DNA from: Rufibacter ruber
GTDB lineage: Bacteria > Bacteroidota > Bacteroidia > Cytophagales > Hymenobacteraceae
Length of the DNA stretch: 64,000 nucleotides
Assembly (NCBI RefSeq): GCF_001647275.1
Contig: NZ_LRMM01000016.1
Coordinates: forward strand, 1 to 64,000
Direction of reading: 5' to 3'
The stretch's first letter is position 1; each line of letters begins with the position of its first letter. Below, in pieces: positions 8,958-17,837 of the stretch. A program made the translations under genes and the position numbers. The notes beneath the pieces were generated by a model, which saw only the letters and a list, made by a program, of their open reading frames with translations, was not told the DNA's origin and searched no databases.

Positions 8958-10562
8958 TTATTTAATTGTTGCCTGCTTTTGCAGAAGCCGTAGCAGTACG
9001 CCGTTAGTCCAGCCAAACCCATCTTGGTTAGGGTACTCTCCCCCACCGCCCTCTTCACCAGCAACCTCCACGTTATATTTCTCGGTTAGTTTACCGGTAC
9101 GCTGGTACACCTGCACATTCTGCTCAACCCAACGCTGGGCAATGGTATTGGCGAGTGGGTGATGCTTGTATGCCCTTAACCCTTGAATGCTCATCCATTG
9201 CAGCGGGGCCCATCCGTTTGGGGCATCCCATTGCTGGCCCGTATGGTTCAAGGTGGTGGCAAGCCCCCCCTGCTGCAGAAATTCATCCTTTAAACGTTGG
9301 GCCACCGCCTCGGCCTGGGCTTTTGTGGCGATGCAGAAAAACAGAGGCGCCACCCCGGCCAGGGTAGCCACGTTTGACGTAGTTTGCTTTTTCAAATCAT
9401 AGTCAAAGAAAAACGCCCCGGCCTCACTCCAGCAGTATTTTAAAATTGCGTTTCTGCGGGCTTCTGCCATACGCCGGTAGTGACGCTCCTCAGACTTGTT
9501 ATCTTGCAAATGGGCCATATCTGCCAGCGTGAGCTCCATGTGGTAGAGTAGGCAGTTTAAATCAACCGGTACCAACTCCGTTGTCCTGATGGTAGCAAGG
9601 CTTTTACCATCTCCAAACCACCTGCTGCTAAAATCCCAGCCAGATTCTGCGGCGGCTCTCAGGTCCCGGTACACCTCCTGCTCGTTTCGGCCGGAGGCGT
9701 GGGCCACCTCTACATCTTCCTTGTAGGCTTCTGGCCTGGGGGAAGGGTCATCATCCCAGTACCGGTTTAGGATGCTCCCGTCTGGCAGCCTGACCACCCT
9801 TCTATGGGCTGGGTTCTCACTGCTCAAACTTTTGGCCCCCTCCATCCAGAAGGCATACTCTTTCAAGAGCACGGGAGCGTAAGACGTTAAAACCTCCCGC
9901 CCTTTTTCCTTCGCCAGAATTCGCAACATCAAAGCAAAGAAGGGCGGTTGAGACCTGCTTACATAGTAACTGCGGTTGCCGTTGGGAATATGCCCAACAG
10001 TATTGATCAGGTAGGCGAAATTATCTACCATGTGCTGGATAAGCGCTACCTCCCCGCTCTCCTGGAGCCCCAGCATGGTAAAGTAGGAGTCCCAATAGTA
10101 GATTTCCCTAAACCTTCCGCCAGGAACCACATAGGGCTTGGGCAACGGAATCAGGGAACTCTGCTCAGGGCTGGGCTGCCGGGTGAGCACGGGCCAAAGG
10201 CTTTTTATATGGTCTGCCACGGGTCTACTGGGGTCTGATTGGAAGTTGGTGGCAAAGGCGGGCGGCATCTCAAAATAGGTCAGCACAAAGCCTTTCAGGT
10301 CAAACCCTGCTTTACTTTTTTCCTGTTCATACGCCTGCAGGATTTTCTCAGGAGGTGCCTTGGGAATACAGTCAGTGAACGTTTTAGAATCTGGAAAGAC
10401 CGGCTGCAGCTGAACTGCCTTAAACAACGGGCCCAACTGCTCATGTGGCCTGTATTGAGCCAAAACCCCTGCTTGCAGGCTGGCCCAAAGCAATACGGGA
10501 AGTATAATTCTAAACAGGAAAAACAGACGGGTAAAAGACGCGGCAGAGACAATGTGCTTCAT
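8958..10562 (-). CDS. treA: Periplasmic alpha,alpha-trehalase (GH37)
   Basis: Hydrolyses trehalose to two glucose molecules. The protein (about 534 residues) has the two trehalase signatures, PGGRFREIYYWDSY (about residues 150-165) and QWDAPNGWAPLQ, and the glycine-rich GEEGGGGEYPNQDGFGWTNG near the C-terminus. A hydrophobic signal segment (LFFLFRIILPVLLWASLQAG) ends before AQYRPHEQLG, so it is exported. The frame is open up to 10694, but I start at the ATG at 10562 (MKHIVSAASF): the 44 codons before it run through palindrome copy 5 and encode no sensible extension. It is followed by nhaA with a gap of about 155 bp. Confidence 0.93.
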   Translation of the reverse strand: MKHIVSAASFTRLFFLFRIILPVLLWASLQAGVLAQYRPHEQLGPLFKAVQLQPVFPDSKTFTDCIPKAPPEKILQAYEQEKSKAGFDLKGFVLTYFEMPPAFATNFQSDPSRPVADHIKSLWPVLTRQPSPEQSSLIPLPKPYVVPGGRFREIYYWDSYFTMLGLQESGEVALIQHMVDNFAYLINTVGHIPNGNRSYYVSRSQPPFFALMLRILAKEKGREVLTSYAPVLLKEYAFWMEGAKSLSSENPAHRRVVRLPDGSILNRYWDDDPSPRPEAYKEDVEVAHASGRNEQEVYRDLRAAAESGWDFSSRWFGDGKSLATIRTTELVPVDLNCLLYHMELTLADMAHLQDNKSEERHYRRMAEARRNAILKYCWSEAGAFFFDYDLKKQTTSNVATLAGVAPLFFCIATKAQAEAVAQRLKDEFLQQGGLATTLNHTGQQWDAPNGWAPLQWMSIQGLRAYKHHPLANTIAQRWVEQNVQVYQRTGKLTEKYNVEVAGEEGGGGEYPNQDGFGWTNGVLLRLLQKQATIK

Positions 10563-10642
10563 GTACTTGAGGTAGTTTGCTCCACTATTGTACGCACAAA
10601 GCCTTCTTTCCGGATATAATCTGGGTATCACGCCAGGCAAAC

Positions 10643-10687
10643 GGGTTCTGTTTTCGGGCTGTTTTGCAAAACAGCAAAACAGAACCC
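10643..10687. repeat. CTGTTTT-palindrome family, copy 5
   Basis: Left arm GGGTTCTGTTTTCGGGCTGT with a right arm ending CAAAACAGAACCC; the outer GGG/CCC pairs extend the stem. It lies between the ktrA end and the trehalase start and creates a false N-terminal extension of the trehalase frame. Confidence 0.88.
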
Positions 10688-10735
10688 GCTCCAAACTTCA
10701 TTATGGCGTAAGATCAGCCTAGCTGAAAAGTGGAA

Positions 10736-11422
10736 CTACCTTTCATGCAGCAACCGGTCAATGTCTTGAATTTTGCCAAAAACCACCAGAATGTCTCCTG
10801 CCTCAAAGACGGTGTCACCACTCACCACCCCCAAAACGGTTGGCTTAGGCTGGGACCGGCCAAAGATGTTCCGGCTCTCCTTGTTGCGCAGAATGGTCAG
10901 CACGTTGACCTGGTAGCGCGCCCTGAAGTCTGACTGAGCTATGGTTAAGCCCACATACCGCTCAGGCACGGTGGCTTCAATGATGTTGTAGTCTTCTGCC
11001 AGGTCAAACGAATCAATCACCCCGCGCATCTCCAGCTTCTTGGCCAGCCGCTCTGCACTTTCCTGCTCCGGCCTGATAATCTGATCTACCCCTATGGCCT
11101 CTAACACGGTCTGGTGCAGCGGAGAAATGGCACGGCAGATCAGGCGTTTCACCTGCAACTGCTTAAAAATAGCGGTAGCCATGACAGAAGCGCCTAAATC
11201 CTCGCCTATGCCCACCAGCACCACGTCTGTCTCAGCGGTAGGCAAGGTAGAAAGCGACTGGAAATCACTGGCATCCAGACAAACCGTGTGCGTCACCTGG
11301 TCTTTGTAGAACTCCACCTTCTGCATATCCCGGTCCACGGCAATGACCTCATGCCCCATTTCGGTGAGCCGGATGGAGAGGGAGGACCCAAAGTATCCTA
11401 ATCCTATGACAATGTATCGCAT
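10736..11422 (-). CDS. ktrA: Potassium uptake regulatory subunit KtrA (TrkA/RCK family)
   Basis: A 228-residue cytoplasmic gating subunit for K+ uptake. Residues 1-120 form an RCK/TrkA-N Rossmann domain with the nucleotide motif VIGLGYFGSSL and a strand-end acidic residue in EVIAVDRD; residues 140-225 form a TrkA-C domain. The length fits KtrA (about 220) rather than the double-length TrkA. It lies 11 bp after the membrane subunit on the same strand, forming a ktrB-ktrA operon. Nucleotide (ATP/ADP or NAD) binding is known for the family. Confidence 0.93.
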   Translation of the reverse strand: MRYIVIGLGYFGSSLSIRLTEMGHEVIAVDRDMQKVEFYKDQVTHTVCLDASDFQSLSTLPTAETDVVLVGIGEDLGASVMATAIFKQLQVKRLICRAISPLHQTVLEAIGVDQIIRPEQESAERLAKKLEMRGVIDSFDLAEDYNIIEATVPERYVGLTIAQSDFRARYQVNVLTILRNKESRNIFGRSQPKPTVLGVVSGDTVFEAGDILVVFGKIQDIDRLLHER

Positions 11423-11433
11423 AGCGCAAATTT

Positions 11434-13257
11434 TTACGTGATAATGATGGTTTCTGTGGGATAGCGGTACCGCAGCGTTGAAACCTTTCTCAACAAACCA
11501 ATGATGAGGGTCAGGGTGCCCACTCTCCCTAAAAACATGGTTACAATCAAAACAACTTTGCTGGGGGTGCTCAACAGGGAGGTGATCCCCACTGAAAGCC
11601 CCACCGTGCTAAAGCCTGAAAAACACTCAAAAGCCACGGCCGCCAACCCCAGCTGCGGGTCAAAGAGCGTCACCAGGAAGACAGAAAGGCCAATCACCAG
11701 CAAGGACAGCAGAATGATGGCGAAAGCTTTGTAGACAGACTCCTGCTCAATTTCACGCCTGAACACCTCTACCCGGTCTTTGCCCCGGGCCAGGCTGATA
11801 ATATTGAGAATGGCAACTGCAAACGTGGTGGTTTTAATACCGCCCCCCACAGAGGCAGGGGAAGCCCCTATCCACATTAAAAGGAGATACAGCAGAACCG
11901 TGGGAGCGGTCAAGGCCGCCATATCAACGGTATTGAAACCAGCGGTACGGGGAGTAACCGACCCAAAAAATGCCCCCACTATCTTACCGGCCAATGTGTG
12001 CTCTGCCAGGGTGTTGTTGTATTCCAGCAGAAAATACAGCACCATGCCCACCACCAGCAGCACCAGCGTGGTGATTGTGACCAGAAGGGTGTTTACATTC
12101 AGCACCCGCGGAGTATGCTTTACCGTTCTTTGATTACGGAATCTGTTGTACAGGCGAAGGAACAACTGCCGCACAAACCGGTACAGGTTAAAAACAATTG
12201 GAAACCCTAACCCCCCCATGATCACCAGAAAGGCAATAACCAACTGCAGCGGGTAGTTAAACCGGATCATGGGGTCATAAAGCCCCATGCTGAGGGTAGA
12301 AAAGCCGGCATTACAGAAGGCAGAGACCGCATGAAACAGTGAAAAGCTGATCCTGTCTGGCATCAGCTCACTGGACAGGGGTTCCAGGCAGAGATAAATC
12401 AAGCCCGCGCCCAGCAGTTCAATGCCCAGGGTAATGGTGACTATTTTGAAAAGGGTTCTGGTAATCTGGCTCAGGTTGTCTTCATTGAGCCAGTCCCGCA
12501 TGAACAGTGAACTCTGCAGGGAGGAACCTTTGAAAAAGATCCCAAAGAAACTGGCAAAGGTCATAATGCCCAGCCCGCCCACTTGAATCAGAATAAGGAT
12601 CATCACCTTGCCCGTAGGCGTAAACACCGTGGCCGTGTCAAGGGTGATCAAACCGGTCACGCAAACGGCGCTGGTGGCGGTGAACACCGCATCAATAAAC
12701 GAAATACCTTCATACGTGGCCTGCGGCAGGAGCAGCAGACCGGTTCCCACCGCCACCAGAAAGACAAAACTCAGGATAAACAACTGCGCCGGATGAAAAG
12801 AGGGACGGTAGAAAAGCAATGTCTTCTTAGAGATCTCTACCAGAAAGACATAGAAAATAACAAAGTAGATGACTTGCTCACTGTCAAAGAACCGCAAGAG
12901 GGTACTGGCACTGGTGATCTGATTCTTCAGTATAAAACGGGCAATGACCGCCACTGCCATAAAAGACAGCAACAAACCTTCAAAAATAAGGGAAGGGCGT
13001 CTGGACAGCTCCTTCCGCATGAGGTAGGTTCTCACCCCCAAACTTCCCAGAACTGTCAGGAAGAAGGCATGGTAAAAGTAATGAAGCAGCGTTGAGGAGG
13101 ACTCTTCCTTTTCAAAGCCAATGTCATACAGAAAAAGCAACAGCCCGAAACTGCTAAAGTAAAGAAGGAACGAATCAAGAAAAGACACTATGCGGGGCGA
13201 CTGGCCCAAAATGGCCAGTGTGGGGGAGTGTTTTATCCTGTCCTGCTTATTCTTCAT
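11434..13257 (-). CDS. ktrB: Potassium uptake membrane subunit KtrB (TrkH family)
   Basis: A 607-residue integral membrane protein of the TrkH/KtrB superfamily, the K+-conducting subunit. It shows the repeated pore-loop glycines, e.g. ATSAVCVTGLITLDT, SAFCNAGFSTLSMG, VTPRTAGFNTVD and SGFSTVGLSVGIT. It is about 150 residues longer than typical KtrB because about 140 N-terminal residues add three or four extra membrane segments (SFLLYFSSFGLLLFLYDIGF onward), as in other Bacteroidota members. The start at 13257 (MKNKQDRIK) precedes the first hydrophobic stretch. ktrA follows at 11 bp. Confidence 0.92.
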   Translation of the reverse strand: MKNKQDRIKHSPTLAILGQSPRIVSFLDSFLLYFSSFGLLLFLYDIGFEKEESSSTLLHYFYHAFFLTVLGSLGVRTYLMRKELSRRPSLIFEGLLLSFMAVAVIARFILKNQITSASTLLRFFDSEQVIYFVIFYVFLVEISKKTLLFYRPSFHPAQLFILSFVFLVAVGTGLLLLPQATYEGISFIDAVFTATSAVCVTGLITLDTATVFTPTGKVMILILIQVGGLGIMTFASFFGIFFKGSSLQSSLFMRDWLNEDNLSQITRTLFKIVTITLGIELLGAGLIYLCLEPLSSELMPDRISFSLFHAVSAFCNAGFSTLSMGLYDPMIRFNYPLQLVIAFLVIMGGLGFPIVFNLYRFVRQLFLRLYNRFRNQRTVKHTPRVLNVNTLLVTITTLVLLVVGMVLYFLLEYNNTLAEHTLAGKIVGAFFGSVTPRTAGFNTVDMAALTAPTVLLYLLLMWIGASPASVGGGIKTTTFAVAILNIISLARGKDRVEVFRREIEQESVYKAFAIILLSLLVIGLSVFLVTLFDPQLGLAAVAFECFSGFSTVGLSVGITSLLSTPSKVVLIVTMFLGRVGTLTLIIGLLRKVSTLRYRYPTETIIIT

Positions 13258-13695
13258 GCTTTAATATATAACGAAAATAATGGCGCGGGTGGCCAGGGGC
13301 CCGTATTTGTTTTAACTGTACCCTTAACTAAATAGTAATGCACTTTCTGTGCCTCTTTTGAGCCCCATACCTGCATTCTGAAGGTGATCAAAAGTTCTGG
13401 AAGCCCTCTCGTAACGACTTGGGCATTGCTTTACGAGTTTTACTGGACAAGGAATGTCTTTCGTTTTTGGCCTGTTTTTTAAAAAGTAGGCCAAAACAGA
13501 AAAGAAAGCTGGCCTACTCCAGGCTGGTGACAACTTCCAGGCAGCCTTACGGATTTCTATTGCCGCGCAACGCCCAACATGCCCTACTTCTTAGACGTTA
13601 CCCAAAAGGCATTTAGGCAAATGTAGGCAAAGCAGAACATTTTTACCGATTGCCAGTAATTTAAATGCAACCACAGAACCTTAAACCGAAAAACT
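13258..13695. other. Divergent intergenic region with a repeat
   Basis: It separates the minus-strand ktr operon from a plus-strand small gene and so must hold both promoters, though no exact TAnnTTTG box was found. Palindrome copy 6 lies at 13459-13505. No RNA gene or ORF is supported. Confidence 0.5.
13459..13505. repeat. CTGTTTT-palindrome family, copy 6
   Basis: Left arm TTTCGTTTTTGGCCTGTTTT, right arm AAAAGTAGGCCAAAACAGAA. It lies between divergent genes, where a terminator role is unlikely. Confidence 0.85.
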
Positions 13696-13992
13696 ATGGA
13701 TACTTATAACCTTCGCCCGGAGAACATGCGGGCCCCAGAACACTTAAACGAGAAGGAGGCCAGACAAAGTTTAGAGGAACTGGACGCCAAGATAAAAGTG
13801 CTGAAAGGCCGGGCCAACGCCACCACCGCCGACTCTAACCACACCTACCATGAGCACATTTCGGCCTTAGAGGCCAAACGCACTCTGATTGCGCAAAAGC
13901 TAGAAAGCTCCTCTACGGCCACTGAGAGCACCTGGCAGGAAATCAAGAAAAGCCTGGAGGAGCTAGGCGAAGGAATCAGGAAACTCTTTTAA
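13696..13992 (+). CDS. Small helical hypothetical protein
   Basis: A 98-residue soluble, highly charged protein predicted mostly helical: KEARQSLEELDAKIKVLKGR, then HISALEAKRTLIAQKLE and EIKKSLEELGEGIRKLF have heptad-like spacing of Leu/Ile, suggesting a coiled coil or helical bundle. It has no signal peptide and no catalytic motif. I do not recognise a named family; small coiled-coil proteins of this type are often stress-related in Bacteroidota, but that is only an analogy. Codon use matches its neighbours. It is a stand-alone gene followed by palindrome copy 7. Confidence 0.75.
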   Translation: MDTYNLRPENMRAPEHLNEKEARQSLEELDAKIKVLKGRANATTADSNHTYHEHISALEAKRTLIAQKLESSSTATESTWQEIKKSLEELGEGIRKLF

Positions 13993-14037
13993 AATCCTGG
14001 GAACAGGCAACTCTTTTTATACGGTTAAAACTCTCAG

Positions 14038-14083
14038 TTTCTGTTTTAGGGCTATTTTCCTAAAAACAGGCCAAAAACAGAAA
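14038..14083. repeat. CTGTTTT-palindrome family, copy 7
   Basis: Left arm TTTCTGTTTTAGGGCTATTT, right arm AAAACAGGCCAAAAACAGAA; the stem has a few mismatches. It lies between two plus-strand genes. Confidence 0.85.
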
Positions 14084-14178
14084 CCTGTAGGCTAGCTCAG
14101 AGAGCCAGGCTGGCCATTACAGTAACAGGCGTTCTACCTGGGACTACACTGTAGTTAGCCGTAAACTTAAAAAATGAA

Positions 14179-14628
14179 ATGATACAGGATTCTTTGATTA
14201 TCCCTCAAAGACACGAGCGATTCATTAAAAAGATTTGCGAAACAGATATTGTCATTGGACTTGAAAGTGAAGAAGGGTTCGCTACGTCAAGCTCAAACGA
14301 TTACGAGGACGAGGATGAAAATCCTATACAGATGATTTGCTTCTGGTCAGAAAAGGCATTGGCAAAGGCATGCGCTAAGGACGGATGGGCAAACTATACA
14401 CCAACTGAAATACCTCTCTCAGAATTTTTGGAAAACTGGTGTGTAGGCATGAACAATGACGGACTTCTGATAGGGACTAATTTTGACCAGAACATGTTCG
14501 GCCATGAAGTTGAGCCATTTGACCTTATACTTGAAATAATAGCGGAATTGAAAAGCTCTGGCAAGAACCTTGACTTGCAAAAATTTGAAAAAATAGAAGA
14601 CTTGGAGACGCAAGTCAAAGAATTGTAA
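14179..14628 (+). CDS. DUF2750-like protein in a cassette-like setting
   Basis: A 149-residue soluble acidic protein. Its layout matches DUF2750 proteins: an N-terminal RHERFIKKICETDIVIGLES, then MICFWSEKALAKACAKDGWANYTPTEIPLSEFLENW and NDGLLIGTNFDQNMFGHEVEPFDL (written here in parts: FWSEKALAKAC, IPLSEFLENW, EVEPFDL). Function unknown; the family is common near immunity-type genes. Codons are distinctly more AT-rich than in neighbouring genes, a sign of transfer. The gene is bracketed by TTAGCCGTAA (14155-14164) and TTAGCCGTTA (14695-14704), and an attC-like hairpin follows the stop codon within 12 bp, as in integron gene cassettes. Confidence 0.85.
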   Translation: MIQDSLIIPQRHERFIKKICETDIVIGLESEEGFATSSSNDYEDEDENPIQMICFWSEKALAKACAKDGWANYTPTEIPLSEFLENWCVGMNNDGLLIGTNFDQNMFGHEVEPFDLILEIIAELKSSGKNLDLQKFEKIEDLETQVKEL

Positions 14629-14639
14629 AAAAAGCCTAC

Positions 14640-14707
14640 CGCTAACAAGGTATAAACGTCACCCTTCGGCCAACGGCCTCGCGCGTTGTTCAAATTAGCC
14701 GTTAGAG
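14640..14707 (+). other. attC-like recombination site candidate
   Basis: The segment begins CGCTAACAAGG and ends GCCGTTAGAG, outer boxes that pair as CTAAC/GTTAG like the R boxes of integron attC sites. Inner AACG/CGTT and GGCC/GGCC segments can extend the fold to about 68 nt. No integrase gene is in the window. The assignment rests on structure and position only. Confidence 0.5.
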
Positions 14708-14718
14708 CAGAAGACCCT

Positions 14719-14765
14719 AAAAAGAAGCAGGCGGAGATTTGATGAATCTCCGCCTGCTTCTTTTT
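14719..14765. terminator. Bidirectional hairpin terminator
   Basis: A 19-bp stem (AAAGAAGCAGGCGGAGATT) with a 5-nt loop and A/T tails on both sides lies between the DUF2750 gene and the converging receiver gene. Confidence 0.88.
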
Positions 14766-14781
14766 GGTCAGCTAACTTTCC

Positions 14782-15192
14782 TTATTGCACGGAGTGCTGT
14801 TCCGTAATGATATTGAGAATATCTGAGGTCAGTGGTTTTGAGAAGAAATCCCTCACCTCTAGAAGGTTCTTGGCATGGGTAATGTCATTCTTATCTACGG
14901 CTGAGGACAAGACAAACAAAAGGCAGTCCTGGGTCAGGTGCTCAGGGAGCTTGCGGTATTCCTCAATAAACTCCCAGCCGTCCATACCGGGCATGTTGAT
15001 ATCCAGAAAGATAATCTCCGGAAAATCCTCCGGGTTTTCAGCCACAATCTTTGACAGGGTGTCTAGCGCCTCTTCTGCCCATAAAAAGCTGGATACCGAT
15101 TCAGCAAACTGCTGATTTTTGATCACGCTTTCACACAGGAAGTTATGGATCTCATCATCATCAATCAAAAAGACTTTTTGATAGTTACTCAT
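14782..15192 (-). CDS. Single-domain response regulator (receiver only)
   Basis: The 136-residue protein is a lone receiver domain with acidic residues IDDDE (about 8-12), phospho-acceptor Asp in IIFLDINMPGMDGWEF (about 61), a Ser in FVLSSA and the Lys in FFSKPL. It has no output domain. It overlaps the upstream kinase gene by 8 nt, so the two are co-translated and almost certainly partners. It resembles the receiver at 4.2-4.6 kb in size and design but differs clearly in sequence. Confidence 0.92.
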   Translation of the reverse strand: MSNYQKVFLIDDDEIHNFLCESVIKNQQFAESVSSFLWAEEALDTLSKIVAENPEDFPEIIFLDINMPGMDGWEFIEEYRKLPEHLTQDCLLFVLSSAVDKNDITHAKNLLEVRDFFSKPLTSDILNIITEQHSVQ

Positions 15193-17089
15193 CTTTTGGT
15201 GGCGCTTGTAAAAATATCTTAAATGTTGAACCCTCTCCTACGGCACTATCCAGGTCTACCCAGCCGCCCAGCGTCTCTACCTGGGTCTTTACCATGTGCA
15301 GCCCCAGGCCTTTGCCTTCAATATACGGGTGAAACCGCCGGTACAGCCCAAAGACTTTATGCCGCTGTTTTGTTAAATCTATTCCCAACCCGTTGTCTTT
15401 CAGCAGCAGACACAAATAGGAATCTGAAAATACAGTTTTAATATGAATTTCCAAACGGCGATTAGGGTCTCTATACTTTATAGCGTTGGAGATCAGATTC
15501 AAAAAAATACTGTTCACATACCCTTTCACCCCCAAAACCTCTCTCCCCTCATAAAAATCTGAGGTAACAAGGGCATTACAGCCGCTAATTTGCAGGGCCA
15601 GGCTTTCCAGCACATCTTTGAGGCTCTCCTTGAGGTCTACCACCTCCATCTTCTGATCTGCCTGGCTTCTGATAGTGAGAATCTCATTTAAGTCTTTGAT
15701 GGTTGCGTCTAACCGAAGGCTGGTTTTCTCCAGTTTACTGATCAGCACGCTATTGATAGGGTCAAGCGGATTTACCCTGTTGTAGAGGCTGGTAAGGCCT
15801 ACTATGTTGGCTACCGGGGCCCTAAGGTTATGAGACACAATATAGGCGAACTGCTGCAGGTGTTTGTTTTGCCGTGCTGTTTCTTCTGTGAGGGTGGCTT
15901 TTTCCTGCTCTGCCTTCTTGCGCTCCCCTATCTCCCTGATGGAGGTAAAGCTGTAACTCTGCCGGTTGTAGACAAAGTGGTTCCAATGCATTTCTACCGG
16001 GTGCAGCTCCCCGTTGCTGGAGATGAGAAAAGTCTCTAATGTCAGGCTTTTTTGGTTCTCCAGCAGCTGCCAGTGCCCCTGCCACTCATTGGCCTCAAAC
16101 ATGGGGGCAATGTCAAACATGGTTAACTGCTCCAGTTCCTCGGCCGCGTACCCTAATAATTTGCAGCAGGCGCGGTTCACCCGTAGAATGCCTGAATCAG
16201 GTTTGACCCAGATAAATGCCTCAGATGCCCTTTCAATGGAAAAGTCAGAGAATTTAAGGCCTTCCTCTGCCTTTTTGCGGGCGGTTATATCACTCAGGCT
16301 CCCGTTGAGCCGTACCATCACGCCCTTTTCATCTAAGATAGCCGAGCAATGGGTGATAGCCCACTTCTCCTCCCCGTTGATTGTCCTGATCCGGTACTCC
16401 AACTGGAACTGTTCACTTGATTTTTTAATGTTGGGCAGGGCAGCCTCAAACAGATGACGGTCTGCCGGGTGAACCAGATTGAACCACAAGTACTTGTCCT
16501 GGTAGAAATCTTCTGGAGAATACCCTAGAATAGAATTGCATTGCGGGCTCACATAGATCATCTCCATGTTCCCGTTGAAAGAGAAAACTATTTCTACAAT
16601 GTTGTTGAGAATGGTCTGTGCCTTTGTTTCTGATTCCCGCAACTGCAGTTCGGCCTGCTTACGGGCAGTAATGTCATTGGCCACCACTAACCGGCGGGCA
16701 ATTCCTTTATCAGGGGGGAGCACGTGCGAGCAAACCTCCACAAACAACAAGGAACCGTCCCGTTTAAGGTGCACCCATTCGCCGGCATGGTTCAGGTCAT
16801 TTCTCTGGCTGGAGACTTCTTTGATCAGGGCAGTAAGTTGTTCCTGGGGTCTGATGTCCTTAATGGTCATCTTCAGGAATTCTTCTTTAGAATACCCATA
16901 CAGACTGACAGCTGAGTTATTGACCATTAAAAACCGCAGGCTGTCTGTATCAAACACCCACATTGGGAGCGGATTGTTTTCAAAGAGCAACTTGTAATAG
17001 TTTTCCCCCCCAAACCCAGCATCTCCTACAGTCCCGTCTATAAGGTCATGAGAAGTGGCCGCCCTCCTATTTTGCTTTGTGTTCCCCAT
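15185..17089 (-). CDS. Multi-PAS sensor histidine kinase
   Basis: A 634-residue cytoplasmic-looking kinase without membrane segments. Three PAS domains occupy about residues 25-390 (YKLLFENNPLPMWVFDTDSL, then NIVEIVFSFNGNMEMIYVSP, then RASEAFIWVKPDSGILRVN), with PAC segments such as EWVHLKRDGSLLFVEV. The H-box is IVSHNLRAPVANIVGL (His about 415). The ATPase domain has NAIKYRDPN, LKDNGLGID and GKGLGLHMVKTQVETLGG. It shares the unusual SHNLRAPVAN motif and the kinase-receiver gene order with the 4.6-7.1 kb kinase, suggesting an old duplication of the pair. The signal is not known. Confidence 0.93.
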   Translation of the reverse strand: MGNTKQNRRAATSHDLIDGTVGDAGFGGENYYKLLFENNPLPMWVFDTDSLRFLMVNNSAVSLYGYSKEEFLKMTIKDIRPQEQLTALIKEVSSQRNDLNHAGEWVHLKRDGSLLFVEVCSHVLPPDKGIARRLVVANDITARKQAELQLRESETKAQTILNNIVEIVFSFNGNMEMIYVSPQCNSILGYSPEDFYQDKYLWFNLVHPADRHLFEAALPNIKKSSEQFQLEYRIRTINGEEKWAITHCSAILDEKGVMVRLNGSLSDITARKKAEEGLKFSDFSIERASEAFIWVKPDSGILRVNRACCKLLGYAAEELEQLTMFDIAPMFEANEWQGHWQLLENQKSLTLETFLISSNGELHPVEMHWNHFVYNRQSYSFTSIREIGERKKAEQEKATLTEETARQNKHLQQFAYIVSHNLRAPVANIVGLTSLYNRVNPLDPINSVLISKLEKTSLRLDATIKDLNEILTIRSQADQKMEVVDLKESLKDVLESLALQISGCNALVTSDFYEGREVLGVKGYVNSIFLNLISNAIKYRDPNRRLEIHIKTVFSDSYLCLLLKDNGLGIDLTKQRHKVFGLYRRFHPYIEGKGLGLHMVKTQVETLGGWVDLDSAVGEGSTFKIFLQAPPKDE

Positions 17090-17113
17090 CTGCTGGTGAC
17101 CTTAAAAACTATA

Positions 17114-17121
17114 CAAAGTTA
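17114..17121 (-). promoter_or_regulatory. Putative -7 box for second kinase operon
   Basis: On the minus strand it reads TAACTTTG, an exact TAnnTTTG match 25 bp before the kinase ATG. A matching TTG -33 element is not evident. Confidence 0.45.
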
Positions 17122-17470
17122 TATAGACAATTTTCTATTCTATGATAAAATACAGGGGGAATGTATTGTAGGCCGGTGAATTTACAGCCTTCTTTCAAGG
17201 CTAACAGAAGAGTAAAATTACTTCCCTTCCCCTGCTCCCTATTGAGGCTAAAAATCAACCGTGGTGTAAGTTATAATTTAACAGGTGTATTTAAAATAAT
17301 ATTAGTCTCTTTTCACTTTTTCTCCTGCTAACACCCAATTTTAACAAGGATATTTTAAAATGAGGCTCAGGAAGGAAAGGGGCTGCCCATTTTGCCTTCA
17401 TGTTTTCTCCTATTTTAGGGCGGCCCATGTCAGGCTATGGCAATCACCCAAATAGAAGGCTGGAATGCTT

Positions 17471-17513
17471 TCCTGTTTTTGGCCTGTTTTCCCAAAAACA
17501 GGCCAGAAACAGA
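17471..17513. repeat. CTGTTTT-palindrome family, copy 8
   Basis: Left arm TCCTGTTTTTGGCCTGTTTT, loop CCC, right arm AAAAACAGGCCAGAAACAGA. It lies beyond the 3' end of the aldehyde dehydrogenase gene. Confidence 0.9.
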
Positions 17514-17837
17514 GCTCCCCCTACCCGTGCAGAACCATAACTCTTCATCTTGCATAAATGGGACAGGTTTTAGTAGTAAGCCTCCTCCCTTATAGCGTAA
17601 GCGGTAAGGAGCAGTAGCATTTGTGCAATCTGGCAAGGGGAGCAGCGCCCTCAGGGGTAGCTCAACTATTTCTTTTATAGGTTCTCCAGCTTTTGGAGGA
17701 GGTAAAACCTGTGTAGACAAACTCATCTTGAGCAGGAATATTCTTAAGAATAATGAAAAGAATCTTCTTTATTGCGCTTTAAATTCAAACAGAAAACAGG
17801 AACAGAGTTCAAGAGAGGTTGTAAAGGGAATGGCCGG

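Larger units (their letters stand above)
17090..17837. other. Long intergenic region between minus-strand genes
   Basis: It holds the kinase promoter side (17114-17121), an AT-rich stretch to about 17340, and palindrome copy 8 (17471-17513). A 98-codon minus-strand frame at 17430-17726 is open but its last third reads through the palindrome, and the rest matches no family I know; I do not call it a gene. No RNA gene is recognised. Confidence 0.5.

Noticed and set aside
10563-10694. N-terminal extension of the trehalase frame
   Set aside because: The 44 extra codons run through palindrome copy 5 and precede a clear ATG with a signal peptide.
17365-17395. Possible SRP RNA loop (CAGGAAGGAAAGGGGCTG)
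   Set aside because: The GGAAGGAA resemblance lacks the following AGCA and there are no pairing flanks, so it does not fit the bacterial SRP RNA.
17430-17726. 98-codon minus-strand open frame between the kinase and paaN genes
   Set aside because: The C-terminal third is translated from palindrome copy 8, the remainder matches no family I know and there is no promoter box; too weak to call.
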